A DNA stretch of 64,000 bases from Eleginops maclovinus (taxonomy: Eukaryota; Chordata; Actinopteri; Perciformes; Eleginopidae), in the NCBI RefSeq assembly GCF_036324505.1, contig NC_086370.1:15898600-15962599 (forward strand). The letters run 5' to 3'. The notes beneath the pieces were generated by a model that searched no databases, was not told the origin of the DNA, and was given only the letters and a program-made list of their open reading frames with translations. Below are positions 46,771 through 61,778 of the stretch, in pieces; position 1 is the stretch's first letter; every line of letters starts with the position of its first letter. A program made the translations under genes and the position numbers.

Positions 46771-48550
46771 TGAGATAGGTCTCTCCACAACATCTGGAGT
46801 CTGCCTGAAGGTCTTAAAAGCTCACAATCTGTTGAGTCTTAAAATAAATCTCAAGCACTTGTTTTTTTTACCGGTTTTTATTTTTATTTTCACATGATGC
46901 ATGTTTTTTTATCTTGTTATATTCTTTGTTATTATTAAATTTAACATACTCTAGATGTGTAGCATTTGTCTAAATAAAGATTATTGGCTTGGTAATTTAT
47001 TAAGTTAGTTAACCCAAAGGCTATGTTTCTTTGTACTTCATTAGCAACCAACTTGATGATATTGTAGTTAGTGACAGGATTTTTACCATGTCAAATTGAG
47101 TCAATTTCTTTGTGCAGAATTTACAAGCTTACCTCTGTAAAGCAGAGGTTCTTTGAGTATTGCTTCACCCAGTGGGAGATGGAACAGCTTTAAAAAGTAT
47201 ACAGACGCCTACTTCTCTCACAACATCAATTGCCAGTGTTTCTTCTCTGGTAAAAACAGAACTGCCTAAAAGCAGATGATGCTGCATTGCTTGTTTACAG
47301 TTTTTCCAGACTAATATGATGGAGGGGATGCGTGACATGTGAATCAGCAGGCAAAACACGAGTGTGATCATTCACGAGGGCACAGCAGTGAAGAATGGTT
47401 ATACTGATGGAGAAGAGAAGGTTGCTGGGTGCCACAGCTAAATAAATAATCTCTGGGCTGCAGAATTGCATGAGTGTGGGAGGAGGTCTGCAGGGAGTAA
47501 GGAAACAGTGATTAGTAAAAGCGGATCCACTTATAGCAAATCCACCTTCATTATTTTTCCAGACTTCGATACCACACCTTTCTAACATTACATAACATTG
47601 AACATAGCACGTGACAGTATGACATTGTTTTGATCAATTACAATATTTGGAAAAAGGTGCAAAGAGATGATCGCTCTGCATACAAAACATGGCTCATAAA
47701 AGATGCATATTTTATAAGGCCGTTCTTATTCTAACTATGTAGATTTTCATCTCACATTTCAGTGAACAAGTGAGTGATTTACCATTAAGACTGCAGAGCT
47801 TGACTACTGATTATTTTTCATCACCAACTTCACGACTTCAAACTGCTTTTATATATGTTAATACAAGCATACAGTCTTACTTGCACATGCACGTGTATAA
47901 AAACACATACAGATTGCGATAATTGGAGAACCTGCTGATTCTTAAATGGGCCACTGAATGAAAACGGCTAAGGGGAAATCTCTGTTCAAGCCAGGGCATT
48001 GACCTACCACATTGGTGACTGTCTACTCTCAGGTCCTTAGCCTGAACTGAAAAGACCACAGTTCTCCAGCTGTGCAGCAGTATGCATATATGCCTCTTTT
48101 CACTGAACCTTTTCTGTCCAAGGGAAAGTTATAGCATCACTCACCTGTACTCTTTTCTCCCGCTTGTTCTCTACTTCCTCACACATTAACATCACTGTGA
48201 CATCAGACTACAGCAGCCCAGTGACCCATTCATGTATCATATAGCAGCAAGGAAGCAGGAGAAAAGCAGGGGAGCTGGAGTCCTTTAATGAGCAGCCTTT
48301 GTAGGAAAAGTCTTTCATGGTTCTTTCTAACAGCCTGCTGTTCATGTCCAAATGACCAATTATAGTCCAATTGCACTGTTTCTTACACTCCACTACAAAA
48401 AGAGGGTTGAGCAGGGTAATGTGAATAGTATATTTTAGATCTGTGCCTATTGGAATTCTATAAGAGGTGTTTTTTTCTTAAAGGTCCAAAAGAGATGTAT
48501 GGGACATTATTCCCTATGGGGATTTAATGCACCCTTTTTAATTCAAAAAA

Positions 48551-49033
48551 GGCCAGCAGCATCCCACTAATCGATACAATTCCTATCAACGCTGAGGGTT
48601 ATGGGAGGAGCTCTCCAAAGTGCTGAAAAGTGTCCCCTAGCTCTCCTGGTGGGGGGGGGGGGAAGAAACGGGACCCACCCGCTGGAGCCCATTGGTACAA
48701 CGTCACGCGCACATACTACCCAAGCGAGTAAGGTAAATGAATTACAGATGACAGGAGAAGGAAGAGGAGAGATAAAGCTGAGGATGCAGGTTTGGTCCAC
48801 AACACACAACCTCCCCACTCGCACCACACAGCAGGAGCGGCTACACCTCGGAGAAAAGGAACTTCCATCAGCTGACGACGAGGAGATGCGTCCGCAAAAG
48901 CTTTGATTCGACCCCTTTTACATCCTCCTCCTCCTCTTCCTCCACCTCCTCCCATTTTTAGCGCGGAGCATCCCGCACACTGGTTTCACTCCGACGGGCA
49001 GGCAGACAGGCGGATTGACACAAGCCAGACACG
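48551..49033 (+). promoter_or_regulatory. pcsk2 proximal promoter and 5' UTR
   Basis: GC-richer than its surroundings. It contains a G12-type run (about 48651-48662), an inverted CCAAT box ATTGG (48691-48695), a CRE half-site CGTCA (48701-48705) and a CT-rich tract (about 48926-48953) before the start codon. No clear TATA. The likely transcription start lies between about 48.75 and 48.9 kb; inference. Confidence 0.4.
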
Positions 49034-52000
49034 ATGTGTGGATCTCCCCGCCATGGGACAGCCGTAGGATTTATAGTGCTGGTGAACGCGCTGCTGCTCG
49101 CGACGCAGGCTGCAGAAGGAGTCTCTACGGACCATCTTCTGGTTCAGTTGCACGAGGGCGCACAGGACGAGGCGAACCAACTTGCAACACAACATGGGTT
49201 CCACAGTGCCCGCAAGGTAGGGATGCTCGGGGGAAACTGTCACGCGTTGCTGCCTATAGGATTATTGTTTAGCTTCTTCTCATCGGGAAAAAAAACTTTA
49301 ACACATTTTGTATTATTGCAAACCAAAGTAATTACTGCTGAAACAATGCCAAACATATTTTTTATAATTAACCTTATTTTCACTTTCATCAGAAATAGTC
49401 AAACATTGTGTATTAAGCAAAACAGAGCAGTTCAGTTTAGAGACTAAACTGAGAGCTTTTGTTTGACTTCGTTACACTTTGGCTTGATGACGTCATTCCT
49501 ACTCAAATGCAGGCTCTGGTTAGTAGGTTGCCCATAGCCCCAGGGACCTGAAGCTGCCCAGGCCTCATTCATTTCCAAAACACATCCAGTTTTAGTGTCC
49601 TTTGAAGGAAGGCATTATTACATTCATTACATCTATCTCAAGATGAGGTTTAGGTTAACCATAGCTTTTAGAAAATTGACAATTCAAACCCATGTGTTGA
49701 GTCAATAAATTCCTATAATGAATGGGATTAGATGTGTTTAAGTTGAATTAATGTGAAATACTATTTGTTAACCTATTTTACATTAACTACTGTAAATTTC
49801 TAAAACATGATGTATTTACATTGCTCATCGTGACATACATGGCCTTCCTAGCAGACATGGTTTTACTCACTTGAGACGCATATTTAAAGAGCTTGAAAAA
49901 TGCAGCACACATCAAAACCAGTTAAAGAGATAACAAGCCATTTATGGCAGACCAATGGATATAATACCTGGAAGTGTGTGTACCTTGTCACATGTCAAAA
50001 TAAATGTGTGGGTGAAATTGGCCGGAACCTAAGCCAGTGAGGCGTAGCTGTGAACAGAGAGTGTCTACGCTGCTCTGAATAGGGATTTTCTGTTTCTGTT
50101 CTTTTACCTCCACAGAAAAAAACATTGTTTAAATCTGTAACCTATCATAATATCCTAGCTGTGTGGTGGTTGTGCATCAGTCTTGTTTGTCTAGTTCCCT
50201 CTTGTAGGCACAAGATCACCCTCCACCCCATCTACTGCCTCCCTGCCTCCCTACCTCCCAGGTTATGTAATCTGCAGCTATATTTGTCTTAATGGGATAA
50301 GCATCATTAAACAATGTCTGTGTCGTTTGAATTAGCTGCTATTGTTGCTTAATTAACAAGACCGGGGCACAGAATCCAGACACATACATACGATAAAAGC
50401 CTCTATCTCTTTAATTTCAGAAATCAGCAAAGATTAATAAAAAAAACCTTGATTATTAAAAGAGCACTCAATGGATGTGGAGCTTTTGTATTTGCTTTTT
50501 TGCATCACATACATGAGCTTTCATCTATTTCTTTGAGCAAAAGATGAGAATAATCCTCATCCTTCCGTGAGAATTTCATTTCCATATTAGATCTGACAGG
50601 CGCATCTGCAAGCGTTTATTTTGAGGATTGACCCGTACCCTGGCTGTTACTGAAGCATAGGGGGGTCTTTAATCTGCCGGAGGGAAAGCTCTGGATGATG
50701 CATCTCATTTCCCTGCCCTTGTGGTTTCATTATGGTAAATTCCAGCACTGTTCTCCAGTGTCTTAAAATAGACCCCTCGGGGAATGCCAGGGAATCAGTG
50801 CTCCTGTTTTCATCTGTAAGGTGACCTGCCGTCCTTCGGCTACATTTTATAATATCATGTATTCTACTATTGCTGCTTCTGTGTTGCCTCTCACCCCCGC
50901 TTCTGATCTCTCTTCCTCTGTTTATTTTTTTATTTTACCCAGCTTCCCTTCGGAGAGGGGCTCTTTCACTTCTATCCTCAGGACACCTCAAAGAGGCGGA
51001 GCAAACGCAGTGCCCGCAGCAGACAGCATCTCCAAAAAGACCGCAGGGTAAGCATCCACACACAAATAAAAACACAGTGTGTTCTCTGTACACATGTACC
51101 AAAAAGAGTTCGGCTACCCCTTCACCTTGCATCACAAGGGTTATTTTGAGGCTACTGTCCATGTAGTATACAGTCCAAAATAGGGCTTCAGCAATACAGT
51201 AGCAAATCCCTTAACAGTCAAAATATATATTACAACTTGCATAAAACACCAAAAAGTACTTGGAGAAAACTGAGCTCACCATGGACAGACCACTTGACAT
51301 TAAGAACCACTACATACAAACAGGACTAACTAAATAACAAGCCAACATAAACAATCATTCAACATAAAGAGATAGAAAGTGATATTTTAAAAGGTCCCCT
51401 ATTATGCTAAATGCACTTGTTGATGTCTTTTATACCTAAATATGTAACCCCGGTGTGTAAGGAGACGCACATAGGGTCAGAAAATACAACCCTCACTCTT
51501 TTCCTCCTTACCCATATCTCTAAAAATGGGGGTAAAAACGAGCTGATCCCGATTTGCTGCTGATATGACATCATAACCGAAATGTGAGAAGTGTTTCAGA
51601 AATAATGCTTGATGTGGTTTTGAACATAATATGGGGTTTTATCACGGCAGCATTTAGCTGATTATCTCCGTTAGAAACGTTTCTCTTCAGACAGAGATGC
51701 ATCCGCTCCCTTTGGGCGTGGCCAGCTTCAGGTCAGCTCAAATTTAAAGCGGCAGTCACAGAATCAGCACTTCAGGAACAGGGCTGAAATAGAGGGGTAT
51801 GAGGCATGGCTACAAGGTGTGATCTCTTTGGTATTTTGAAAAACACTTCACAGAATTGTTTTGTATAGATATTGCCCTACAATATATTGTTACAATATAG
51901 CATAATAGTAGACCTTTAAGAACATAGCATGAGGGTGATTAAATTAAGCAAAGTGCAGCTGTGGAGAAGTTATTAATTTAGCATGCAAATGTCAATTCCC

Positions 52001-55000
52001 ATTAATGAAACTGTGGGTATAGAGTGTTGATCGTGTGAGTATTTTCAAATTTGTGTTGTAGTGATGATGACGGTGATGATTTCAGAAGCGCTGGTCCCCA
52101 GTCGGTGTCTTATTGTAGCATTTATCAAGCTACTGCAAAGACAAACACTGCCAGTACTTTTTAACATGAAACTATTCATCCCACTCTCACAGTAATAATA
52201 AAGGACCAACAGAACAATTACAATGAAATCTTTTCTAAAATATAAAATCTGTAAAACCCTATATTGAGTTGTGGTTCATCTATGTAAAACAAGGAAGGAA
52301 AGAAGAACACCATTTGTTCCTAAAGGTACAAACATATATGAAAGGACTGGTACTGATATAACCAGCTATCATTATCTGTAAAGTCAACGGTGCTATTTGA
52401 CTTTCTTCGTTTCTGTTTTCAAGAAAATAAAGTGTTTTTGGTATCAGGGAATCTCAAAACCCAGGGGAATGCCACTAATTCAATATCCAGTTCCTAATAA
52501 CTCACTTTTATAAACATGCCTTATGATGATAGTTTTAGATTTTTCGTTGCTTTGAATCGGGTTCCTTCATATGTTGAGTTTTTGTATTATTTCTCTTTGT
52601 ATGCCTTCCTGTAAAGGTATCATAGTGAATAAGTTAGGTTAGGTCCAATGTTGTACACATTTTAGGCTGTATTGATGTATTTAATTTTGGCCGTGTATCA
52701 CAGTTTCCTATAGAGTTTGAGGTGATGTCCGCTAATTGCTTTTCCTTTATCTTTAATCCAACTATATTTAAATTTACACAAAGACAACAACAAGCAGCAC
52801 ATTCATACATTCAAGAAGCTGGAACCAGCTAATGGTGTTGGTGTTGTGAACATACTGTAGTAGTTGTAGAGGAATTGTTTATCGGTGGGATGAGTGATGA
52901 ATTGATAAATCTACTTATAACACAAGGATCTGTTGTGTCTCCAAGCTTTAATTTAAATAAACAGTTGGGCTGGATGATTTGCTGTGTGTTTAGTGCTGTC
53001 CACCGAACGAGTCGACGAAAGTGGAGGTCCTGCAGTAGACAATCAACTAACCCCTCTAATTGCGGTTGTGAAAGGTGCTAATGAAAATAAATGCGAGCCA
53101 CTCCAACGAGCTAATACAGCTAATGGAAGTGTGACAGCGTGGACATGGCCAGGTCTACATTCCAGATGCTGGGTTTTAATCAGATCCTTGACATGCTCAT
53201 ATGCAACACTGCAGTTATTGATTTCTGTGCATCACTGGAATGGATGAGGTCAGCTAGCCTGATTTAATGTTGCCTGTTTATCATTCTGAAGTGTCTTACT
53301 CCCCTGGCTCAAGGTGGTACGATGTGCATTTCTCAGTTTTACACAGTTCTGTCAAAAAGAAAGGATTTTGTTGAATCTACATTAATGTATACATTATGTA
53401 TAGGAGTTTGACATTTCTGTAGTATTTTCTTTGTATTCATTTAAAAGGAGTTAACACTTGGATGTAAATGGATGGACGTCTTTTTTCCCAGAAGCCCTGA
53501 TCTTTGTTGAACTCTATATTAATGGAACATGTTGACCCACTTATTACATAGCTTTTCCTTGTATTCCTCTCCATCTCTTTCTATGTGTCCTCTCTAGTCC
53601 TTTTACAACACATGTCCTAAAGTGATTTCAATTGAGACATCTATTCATGCATATATCCTGGCTTACCTATCCATCCATCCGTGGTTCCTTTCTCTCTTAT
53701 TTACTTGATACAAATACAATCTCTATCTATAAAAGCGGAATATAGAATATATCTGTGCGAATGAGCAGCATCCCCGGCCCTAAAAGTCACATACCTAGGA
53801 AAGCCTGGAGGAAAAGGACAAAGAGAAAGGAGAGAGGCAGCAAGGCTCTTTGATTTAAAGTGAACTGGAGCATTGGGAGCAGGCAGTGGGCAAAGGGGCA
53901 AAGGCGGCGAGTGATGGCGGAGCAGGCACTGTTTGATGTTGTGAGTGGGCAGTATGACATGCCGTCTCAAGGGAAATACCAGCTCTCCTGCCAAGTGATG
54001 GAATAAATTGGTGATGGATGGAGAGAAGGGGGGGAGGGGTGCAGTGAGACATCACTGTAGAAAGTGCTGGTAGTTTCCCTCTGACTGAAATTATGTAACC
54101 ACAAATGTGACATAAGACCATTTTAAATCCTCCAGGCAGAAGATTCATATGCAAATGTGTTTTTTTCCCCAGAACTGACTTGTCATTTAAAGGACTTGCA
54201 GACGTGTCGGTTTACAGTGTGTGTGCATCCTGATTGCCTAGAGTATGCCATAAAACACAGGTCTGGATGAATAGGCTTTGGCCATTTTAAAAGGCCATCT
54301 TAAGTGCTCTGCTCTCTTATCTGTGGTGGTAAACACACCGGACAATGACTGTTTCTCTCCGTCACTCTGCAGTGAGTTTGCTCATGGTAAGCACAAGAGG
54401 AACATTTAACCACAGGCACATGTTTTCAAAACGTTGCTCTGACATTCTGCAAAACATAAAAAGTGTTTAGTATTAAATGATTATCCGTATGTAAGGAAGG
54501 GAAATAGGATAAAATGAGTTTCCATTAAATGTCATTTAAAAAAGTGTTTCTTGTATACCCTCACACATAAAAAGGATCTAACCCTTCACATTATTGCACT
54601 GTTCCTTGGCGACCTTGGTGAAAAGTAGATTGTTGGTAATATAGTACAAAATACTCCAGACATTGCCAGACTCTAATAGATCTAATGACTCATGCTTCCT
54701 TTCCCTCACTCAGTTTTTCCAAATGTGTGAAGGGGGGACTATTTATTGAAAGCTCATAGATAATGGGATACAATTTTATATGAGGAATAACACATTTATT
54801 GGCTGCTGTTGATTGCTGTCCTCTTCACAAATGCTGACAAAGATAAAGACAGTGATATAGTAGGAGTGTAATGATTTCTAAAAGTAGCATCAATTTAAAA
54901 AACAACAACACCATTGCCAGTGATTTCGATAGAAGCTGTCAGCTAATAAGGCATCTAAATTTCAAGACATTTATCCTCATCATTTATGTTCTCTGTCCTT

Positions 55001-58000
55001 TTTTGTATCTACTGCTTGGTTATTAGTATTGTGGCAGCTTTCAGTAAGCAATTTTATTCCAGAACACAGCTGTTCATCCGAATTTAAGTGTGTTTGATGA
55101 TTCCAAGAAACACAAGCGTATTTGTGAGTGTAATTGCTATGGCTTTTTGTTAAAAATGTTCTGGGAGCAGAGAAAAAAAACCCTCCATCTCTTGTGTAGC
55201 AGGTGAGTTTGGAAGCCTTGGCTCCAGCTGCAACTCTTCTGATTAGCTGGGGAAGAATAGGGCTTTTGATTTACATGATGTTCTGCCTTCATGGTACAGT
55301 AGAGCACAGCTGGCTTTGATGGTCTCCTACGTACAGAGCTGCACAGGCCTGCATCACGACCCTTCAAAACAAATCCTATTTCTAGTTTTACCTACGTGTT
55401 CCAAGCTTAACAACAATATTATTTTGCCCTTTGTATGATCCTTTCAGAAAAGGTTTTTATGTTATCATTTCTTGCCTGAACTGACTCTGACCTGGCATTT
55501 ATTTTGCTTTTCTAAACCAGGTAAAGAATGTCGTTGAGCAAGAGGGTTTTGATCGTCAGAAGCGAGGCTACAGAGATATCAATGATATTGAAGTCAACAT
55601 GAGTGACCCTCTATTCACCAAACAGTGGTATCTGGTGAGTAATCAGCCAAGCAGCGGTCTGCATGCAGCCTGACCTTCAGTTCTAACCACCATTCTTCCA
55701 CCCTAATTACTCCAGCATATTCTCCACTACTTTCTGAATCAACGTTCTTATTCATTAATTAATTAGCCTTGCCAATACGGTTCGTGCCACCTCATCGCTG
55801 CATTCACGCCGCCTAGTTTCCTCCCCTCTTGTTTTACTCAAACTGGCAAGCGTGACTTTTATGCTACAGTTAGCTCGCTGTCACTCATCTCGCTGACATT
55901 TACCTCCCCTTCAACCACCCCCAAGCATTCCTTATCCATAGCCTCCCACACACACATGGTCCATGTTGACTAATGTTCGTACGTTGGCTCACCTGGGTGC
56001 CATGAGTCATCTATGTTCTCCATATTGCCTCCCTGATTAGATAAACACGGGCCAGGCAGACGGGACCCCTGGGCTGGATCTTAATGTGGCTGAAGCTTGG
56101 CAACTAGGCTACACGGGCAAAGGAGTAACCATCGCGATCATGGATGACGGTGAGTGTAAAGTGTTTTACCCTTGAGCGCTCTCTGAAAACACTTAATTAT
56201 ACATGCATATGTTCATCGTGCAGATTCGATTAGTACCTATTTATATCTGTTGAATTTGTAATGCAAAGAATAGTAAAAACTGGTCGTTTTCCAGCATATT
56301 TATGGTAACCACCTATACTTTGGTATGAAGAAAGAGCATTTGTTTAGATGGTTTTGTCATTATGTGTTGAAAGCGATCCACTAAATCAAATTGTGATTTA
56401 ATACGAGACATAAATTAAAAGCTATTCTCCACTGTGAAATGAAAACCAACTTGAAAATACAACTTTATAATTTTCAAGCCTGGAATTTTCTCAAACTCTA
56501 ATGAAGCATCTTCAATCTTACGGTTTATCTGTGGAAAAAAATAAATCACTAACATAAATACAAACAGACATTTTTCAAGCGTTATACTCTACAACACTGG
56601 GTGACTGCACGCTGTTAGTATTTGTTAGAGTTGAAATATATGCCATATTCTTATCAGTGTATGACCTTTTGGTAGTGTTGGAAAATGGTGTGTGAATTAG
56701 CAGTAGATTAACATACTCAAATAATAAAGTTAATAGTTCAATAATGCTTTAAAAAAACACCAAATTAAGAAAATAGAAGCAAATTATCAAATTGTTGGCA
56801 ATTAATTATATGTCGATCAACTCCTTGTTAAGTTATCTCTTGTTATTTGTTTCCCCGAGTCAAGAATCAAACTATATACGAAGAAGACACCGAAGGCCAC
56901 ACTATCCTCTGTAAAACACTTGCTCTCAGGCTTAATTATATCACTGATTCATGTCAAAATCACATTTCAGGAATCGACTATCTACATCCCGACCTGGCAT
57001 CAAATTATGTGAGTACTCCAGTCTCATTGGATTTCATACTTTTCTTACATTTTTGGAAGGGCTGTGAATAAGTGAAGCAGGGGTTCAGGTGGAGGATTTC
57101 GTGGGCTTTTTTTTTGGCCACCATTGGCAGTGACAGGTGCTTTCCACGTTGCCTTCATGGCTGCCGAGTCTCCTTGTATTCGTGGAGGACGCAGAGGCAG
57201 GCAGACGGCCAGCCAAGCTGTTTAATGTTAATGCACACTGCACTGTGGCAGGCACAATGGCAGGCCGATCTGTCACAAGCAGAGATAATGCCAGGGTAGT
57301 TGGCGTTGCATAATGTGATGCTCTATCTCCAGAATACTGATAAAACCTTAAAGGACAAGAGGGATTGCTTAATGGAACAAGGAAACGCAGAAAGCTTAGT
57401 GCAATTTGATTATAAAATATGCAGTTTCGTCAGTGCGCCTGCACTCTGCTGTTGTATTTAATCCAGGATGTTTAAATACAAATGTTGCAGTTGTTGTTCA
57501 AGACTGGTTTATGTGCTCATTTGCCTCAAAACACCTCATGTCCTCAAGCTTTTTTTTTTTTAATAAGGAAGACTCATTTTTTCTTAGCAGGTCTATTCGT
57601 TATATTATATTGCTGGAAAAATGTGTGAAAGATTACAACAGTAAATTGTGCTCTCTGTTTTGATTTTCCGCCTCAGCTCATTTGCACACTCTGAGGCCCT
57701 TCTAAACATGGCTTGCATAAGTGTTTTTTTTCTCTGGTGTGCATCAGTCTGTACACTATACGTTTGCCTGCCTTTGCATGTTTCTTGCCTGTGAACAGAG
57801 ATGAGCCTTGGCCCCAAAAATAACACTCAGCCTCAGCTTGGGTGATGCAGGAGCACGCTCTACTGGAGTGATGCATCATGCTGTGCATAGATCATGTGTG
57901 TGTGTGTGTATGTGCGTGAGCGAGAGAGTGAGTGACTGTATGTAATCGTTTTCGTTACCGTCGCCATGGTTTTCGCAGATCTACAAAGAGCTCCTATCAG

Positions 58001-61000
58001 CTGACTTATTGAATAAATAAAAAACCTGTAATATTGGGTTCATGTGGCATCTGCACTGTGGGTGTGGATGTTTATGTGTACATGCATATCTGCTTTGGAC
58101 AAGCACAGCGTTCTTTTAACTCAAGATATCCCATTTGGGGTGATGATGTAATAAGATATATTTTGATATGGTTTGTTACTTGTGAAAATCCGTCGACCTG
58201 AGAAAAAAAAATTGTAGTTAAATTTCATGGCATATTTACCTGCTAATGCAAATACCAATTTTAACATTTTTTGGGCCAAATAAATACATATACAGTATAC
58301 GGCATATAACAGCAGCACTGTATTGTTATTTCCTTCCACATAATTTTAGCTATTACTGATTCAATTTCTTTGTAATAAAATGATGAAAAGTTTGACCGAA
58401 TTCCTGCAACGGAGCTAAGTGTGTGCAGTTACTCTCTCCATCAAAATTGAAGTTGAATTGAAGTTTGAATGAGGGAGTAATAGAGAGAGAAGTCATAGTT
58501 TCAACAAAAAAAATAGCTAAAAGAGATTGTCAGAGATTGTTTTTTGCCAGCAGCTCGTACCCTGACAGAAACAGTTTGATGTGAGGTTCACAATCGCTGT
58601 TCCAAGAGCAGAGTATCTTGCTTCCCTGTCAGCTCGGACCTTGTAAAATAGTTTCTGATGTTCCTTTGACTTTAACGCATCTTGCAAAGGACTTTCTCAT
58701 AAGGTCACATTATGCAAAACTCCTGCCTCTGCTCTCTAGATTACAGATTAGCTTTATCAGCATCAAATGGGTTGTTGAAATCAGACATGGTAACATGATT
58801 AATGGCCCTAAGAGAAGGATGTTTTGTCCGTGCTTCAGGTATTAAAAACATACAAAACATCATGACGAGATGCTTTCCAGGCCTTATTCTGGATTTACCT
58901 TTTTAGTTTTAGAAGTAGTTCAATTTTTACCTCAATAAAATTATAAGATCATATCATTTCAGCTACAATTAAAAATCTGTACAGAAATATCATCTCCAAT
59001 GGGGTCAGAAGCTTAATCTAGGGGGTTGTGAGATTGTTAATGTGAAAACAATATAGCCAAGTTTTGCAAAGTACATTTGAATCAACTTCTCTTTAATCTC
59101 TTTATTAGTGAAATATTATTTTATGTCTTACATTAAATCAATTAAATGAATCTGAGAAGTATGAAGGAAGATAATCACTGTTTTGTAGAACTGATAATAA
59201 ATATTCAGACATCATGCATGTCATAACGTCATTCTCCCCCTTGCCTTCACTGTATCTCTCAAGCTGTCACTACCAAATAAAGATAAAATACTATTGAAAT
59301 ATATTTATGGAATGCCCACAAGCCAAAAGAGTCTGAAACTAAAATATTCAACAAAATGTTGCTTTTTCCAAACATACTGCATTTACTATGCAAGACCTAA
59401 AACTGCAAATAAACCAGTAACTAATAATTCAAAATATACTTGAGTAGAGAAAAGCTCCTAGTTAATTCTATTTCAAAAGTATTTTTCTATCTATATGCTA
59501 ATATTCTGTTGTATAAAAACGGGTCCTCTGTCACAGTAGCTTTGAGTCATTCCTCTCTCTCGAGTAGAAGTCGCTCCCATAAAAGGTGAAGAGACGAGGG
59601 TTGCAGGGAAAGGTGAGGTGTCTGAGGCTGGGTACATCCATTATTATGACCATGGTTACTCACAGGACACCAGAGGAAGAACAGAGTCTGATTGATGGCA
59701 GGAGATATGAGTTTGTGAAGCACAGCGAGTGATTCATGGACATACCTCTGTGTCATTTATTACTGACACTCAGCACTTTTCACTCCATTTAATGGAGGAA
59801 GAACGTGAGCACCAAACCTGTTCGGGACTGGCATGTTCTGCATCCACATCCCTCTGTTGAAATAATAACTTCTTTAACAAGCTTCACTTCTGATGCTGTA
59901 CCAATAATTTCAGTTTCTTAAACACCTACATATAACTAAGCTTTCTTGACAAAGAAAGTGAATATGTAATGGCCTATGAGGGAAACAGTTTGGATGGCAT
60001 TCATTTTTCACATTTATCCTCACTTCTCTTTAAACAATCACAGAATCTATCACCTCTTAATCAGAAAACCCTAGTCACCATCAGCATTGCTTCCTCTTGG
60101 AGTCACCTGCTCCACATTGTGATAATTACAGTGTTTCTCCATTGGGTCAGTAAGCCTTGCTGCTTTGCTTTCTTTCTCTGTTGCTGACTGAGTCATCTCG
60201 TCTAAATGTCAGCCAGCAAAGCTGTCAGGCGAGCGCGTGGAAACAGCCCCCAAGATTGATCTGATGTGTTCAGTTCTATGGCTAATGACCCCGGCTCTGG
60301 CTTCTCCATACTCATGACAACACAAAGCACCTGTTACTGGATTACAGGTCAAAATAGATAGCACTACGGGGGACATGAATGACAGGTACAGGGGGGACTA
60401 GAGAAGATTGCCTGAATGTCTTTTGTAAGTGTTCTACAGAAAGAGCAATAAGCGTGAGACTTTCCCGAGGATGTCTCCAGAGTCTTGAATCCAACTCTGT
60501 GTGTGTTTGTGTGATCCTCAGACGAGTTTATTCTGAGAATTATGTTGACTGTATAATGTCTCCCTGGCAGATATGCGTCTCCTGCGTCTTGTTTCTCCAG
60601 CTTTTCCGCTGCTGTTCGTTCTTATCCTATTACTTTTGGCCATGTGGAATTAAATGCTGGCAGTGATTGGGCCATTATTTTCTCAGCTAGAAATCCCCGC
60701 TGTGACCACACATTATTCCAGTATTGCCGCAGAGTAAAGACTTGTAGTTAGATGTGAGCTGAATTTTTTTTCCATTAACCTCTCTGAAAAACGTTTTTTA
60801 TAAAACACTTAACATTGGAATCTCCATTTATTACAGGTCTGCTGTTTTAACATAACCTGTGTGAAGGTTTTACGGCTATTTATTGGCTGAAACTAGACTT
60901 TTCAACTATGTTTTCAAAATCCCCTGTCCATAATGTAGTGCCAGAAGCTTCTGCCAGAGAAAATAAAACATGCTATAGTTTTGTCTGGTTGCCCAGGGGG

Positions 61001-61691
61001 TGAGTTATAGTCCAGGGTAACTTATACACTATAAGTATAAGCATCAGCATTTCACACTAGGACCATGTTTTGGAAAAACCCATCCAGATTCACCATGAAA
61101 TGATCCTCTCTGCTTTCTCTCCTTTTGTTTTTCTATCTCAATGTTGTTGTTTTTGTAAACGCATCCATTTGGTCCTTTCAGAATGCCGATGCCAGCTATG
61201 ACTTCAGCAGCAATGACCCTTTCCCATTTCCACGCTACACAGACGACTGGTTCAACAGGTAAAGCTCACACAGCCCTATTCATACACATAGGCAGAGTGT
61301 TTTTATGTGCACACTCACACACTCTTCCTGGATTTGTGTAGCTCTCCTATATTGATTTTATCTTCACATTGTTCCATTAAGACATAATGGTGCAGCATAA
61401 ACAGAGCTGTGATCCAGCACAACACAATAGAAAACAGGATCTATTTTTACCTGATCACTTGGAGGAGATAAGGTAGATAAAAGGACCGCTAGTACAAGTC
61501 TAGCCTCCTCTCAGTGTTCACGTTGACCTTCCGTCTGATAGTGTCTTATCTGTCTTGAATCTCCCAATCACAAGGGTGATCCACTGCCACTGCAACACAT
61601 GTCGGAGAGAGGAACAAAGAGGAATATATCCTTTTCTCCACCTCTCCTTCTCCACCGTGCCTCCATCTGCTCAGATGTATGTGTGTATGTG

Positions 61692-61778
<87 letters not shown>

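Larger units (their letters stand above)
33889..48550. other. Gene-poor interval between otor and pcsk2
   Basis: About 14.7 kb with no gene I can support; open frames are short and lack domain or splice logic. It holds a (TG)n tract at 35969-36047, degraded non-LTR fragments near 37.5-38.2 kb and 46.4-46.8 kb, and several non-repetitive, homeobox-site-rich stretches (best at 42.70-43.20 kb, another near 40.66-40.96 kb). These last may be pcsk2 enhancers. Confidence 0.5.

Noticed and set aside
48601..48906. 101-codon frame just upstream of pcsk2
   Set aside because: It overlaps the pcsk2 promoter and 5' UTR, includes a G-run, and has overlapping frames on the other strand; low-complexity GC effect.
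52984..53247. 87-codon frame in pcsk2 intron 2
   Set aside because: No recognisable domain; embedded in an intron with no flanking splice sites that keep phase with pcsk2.
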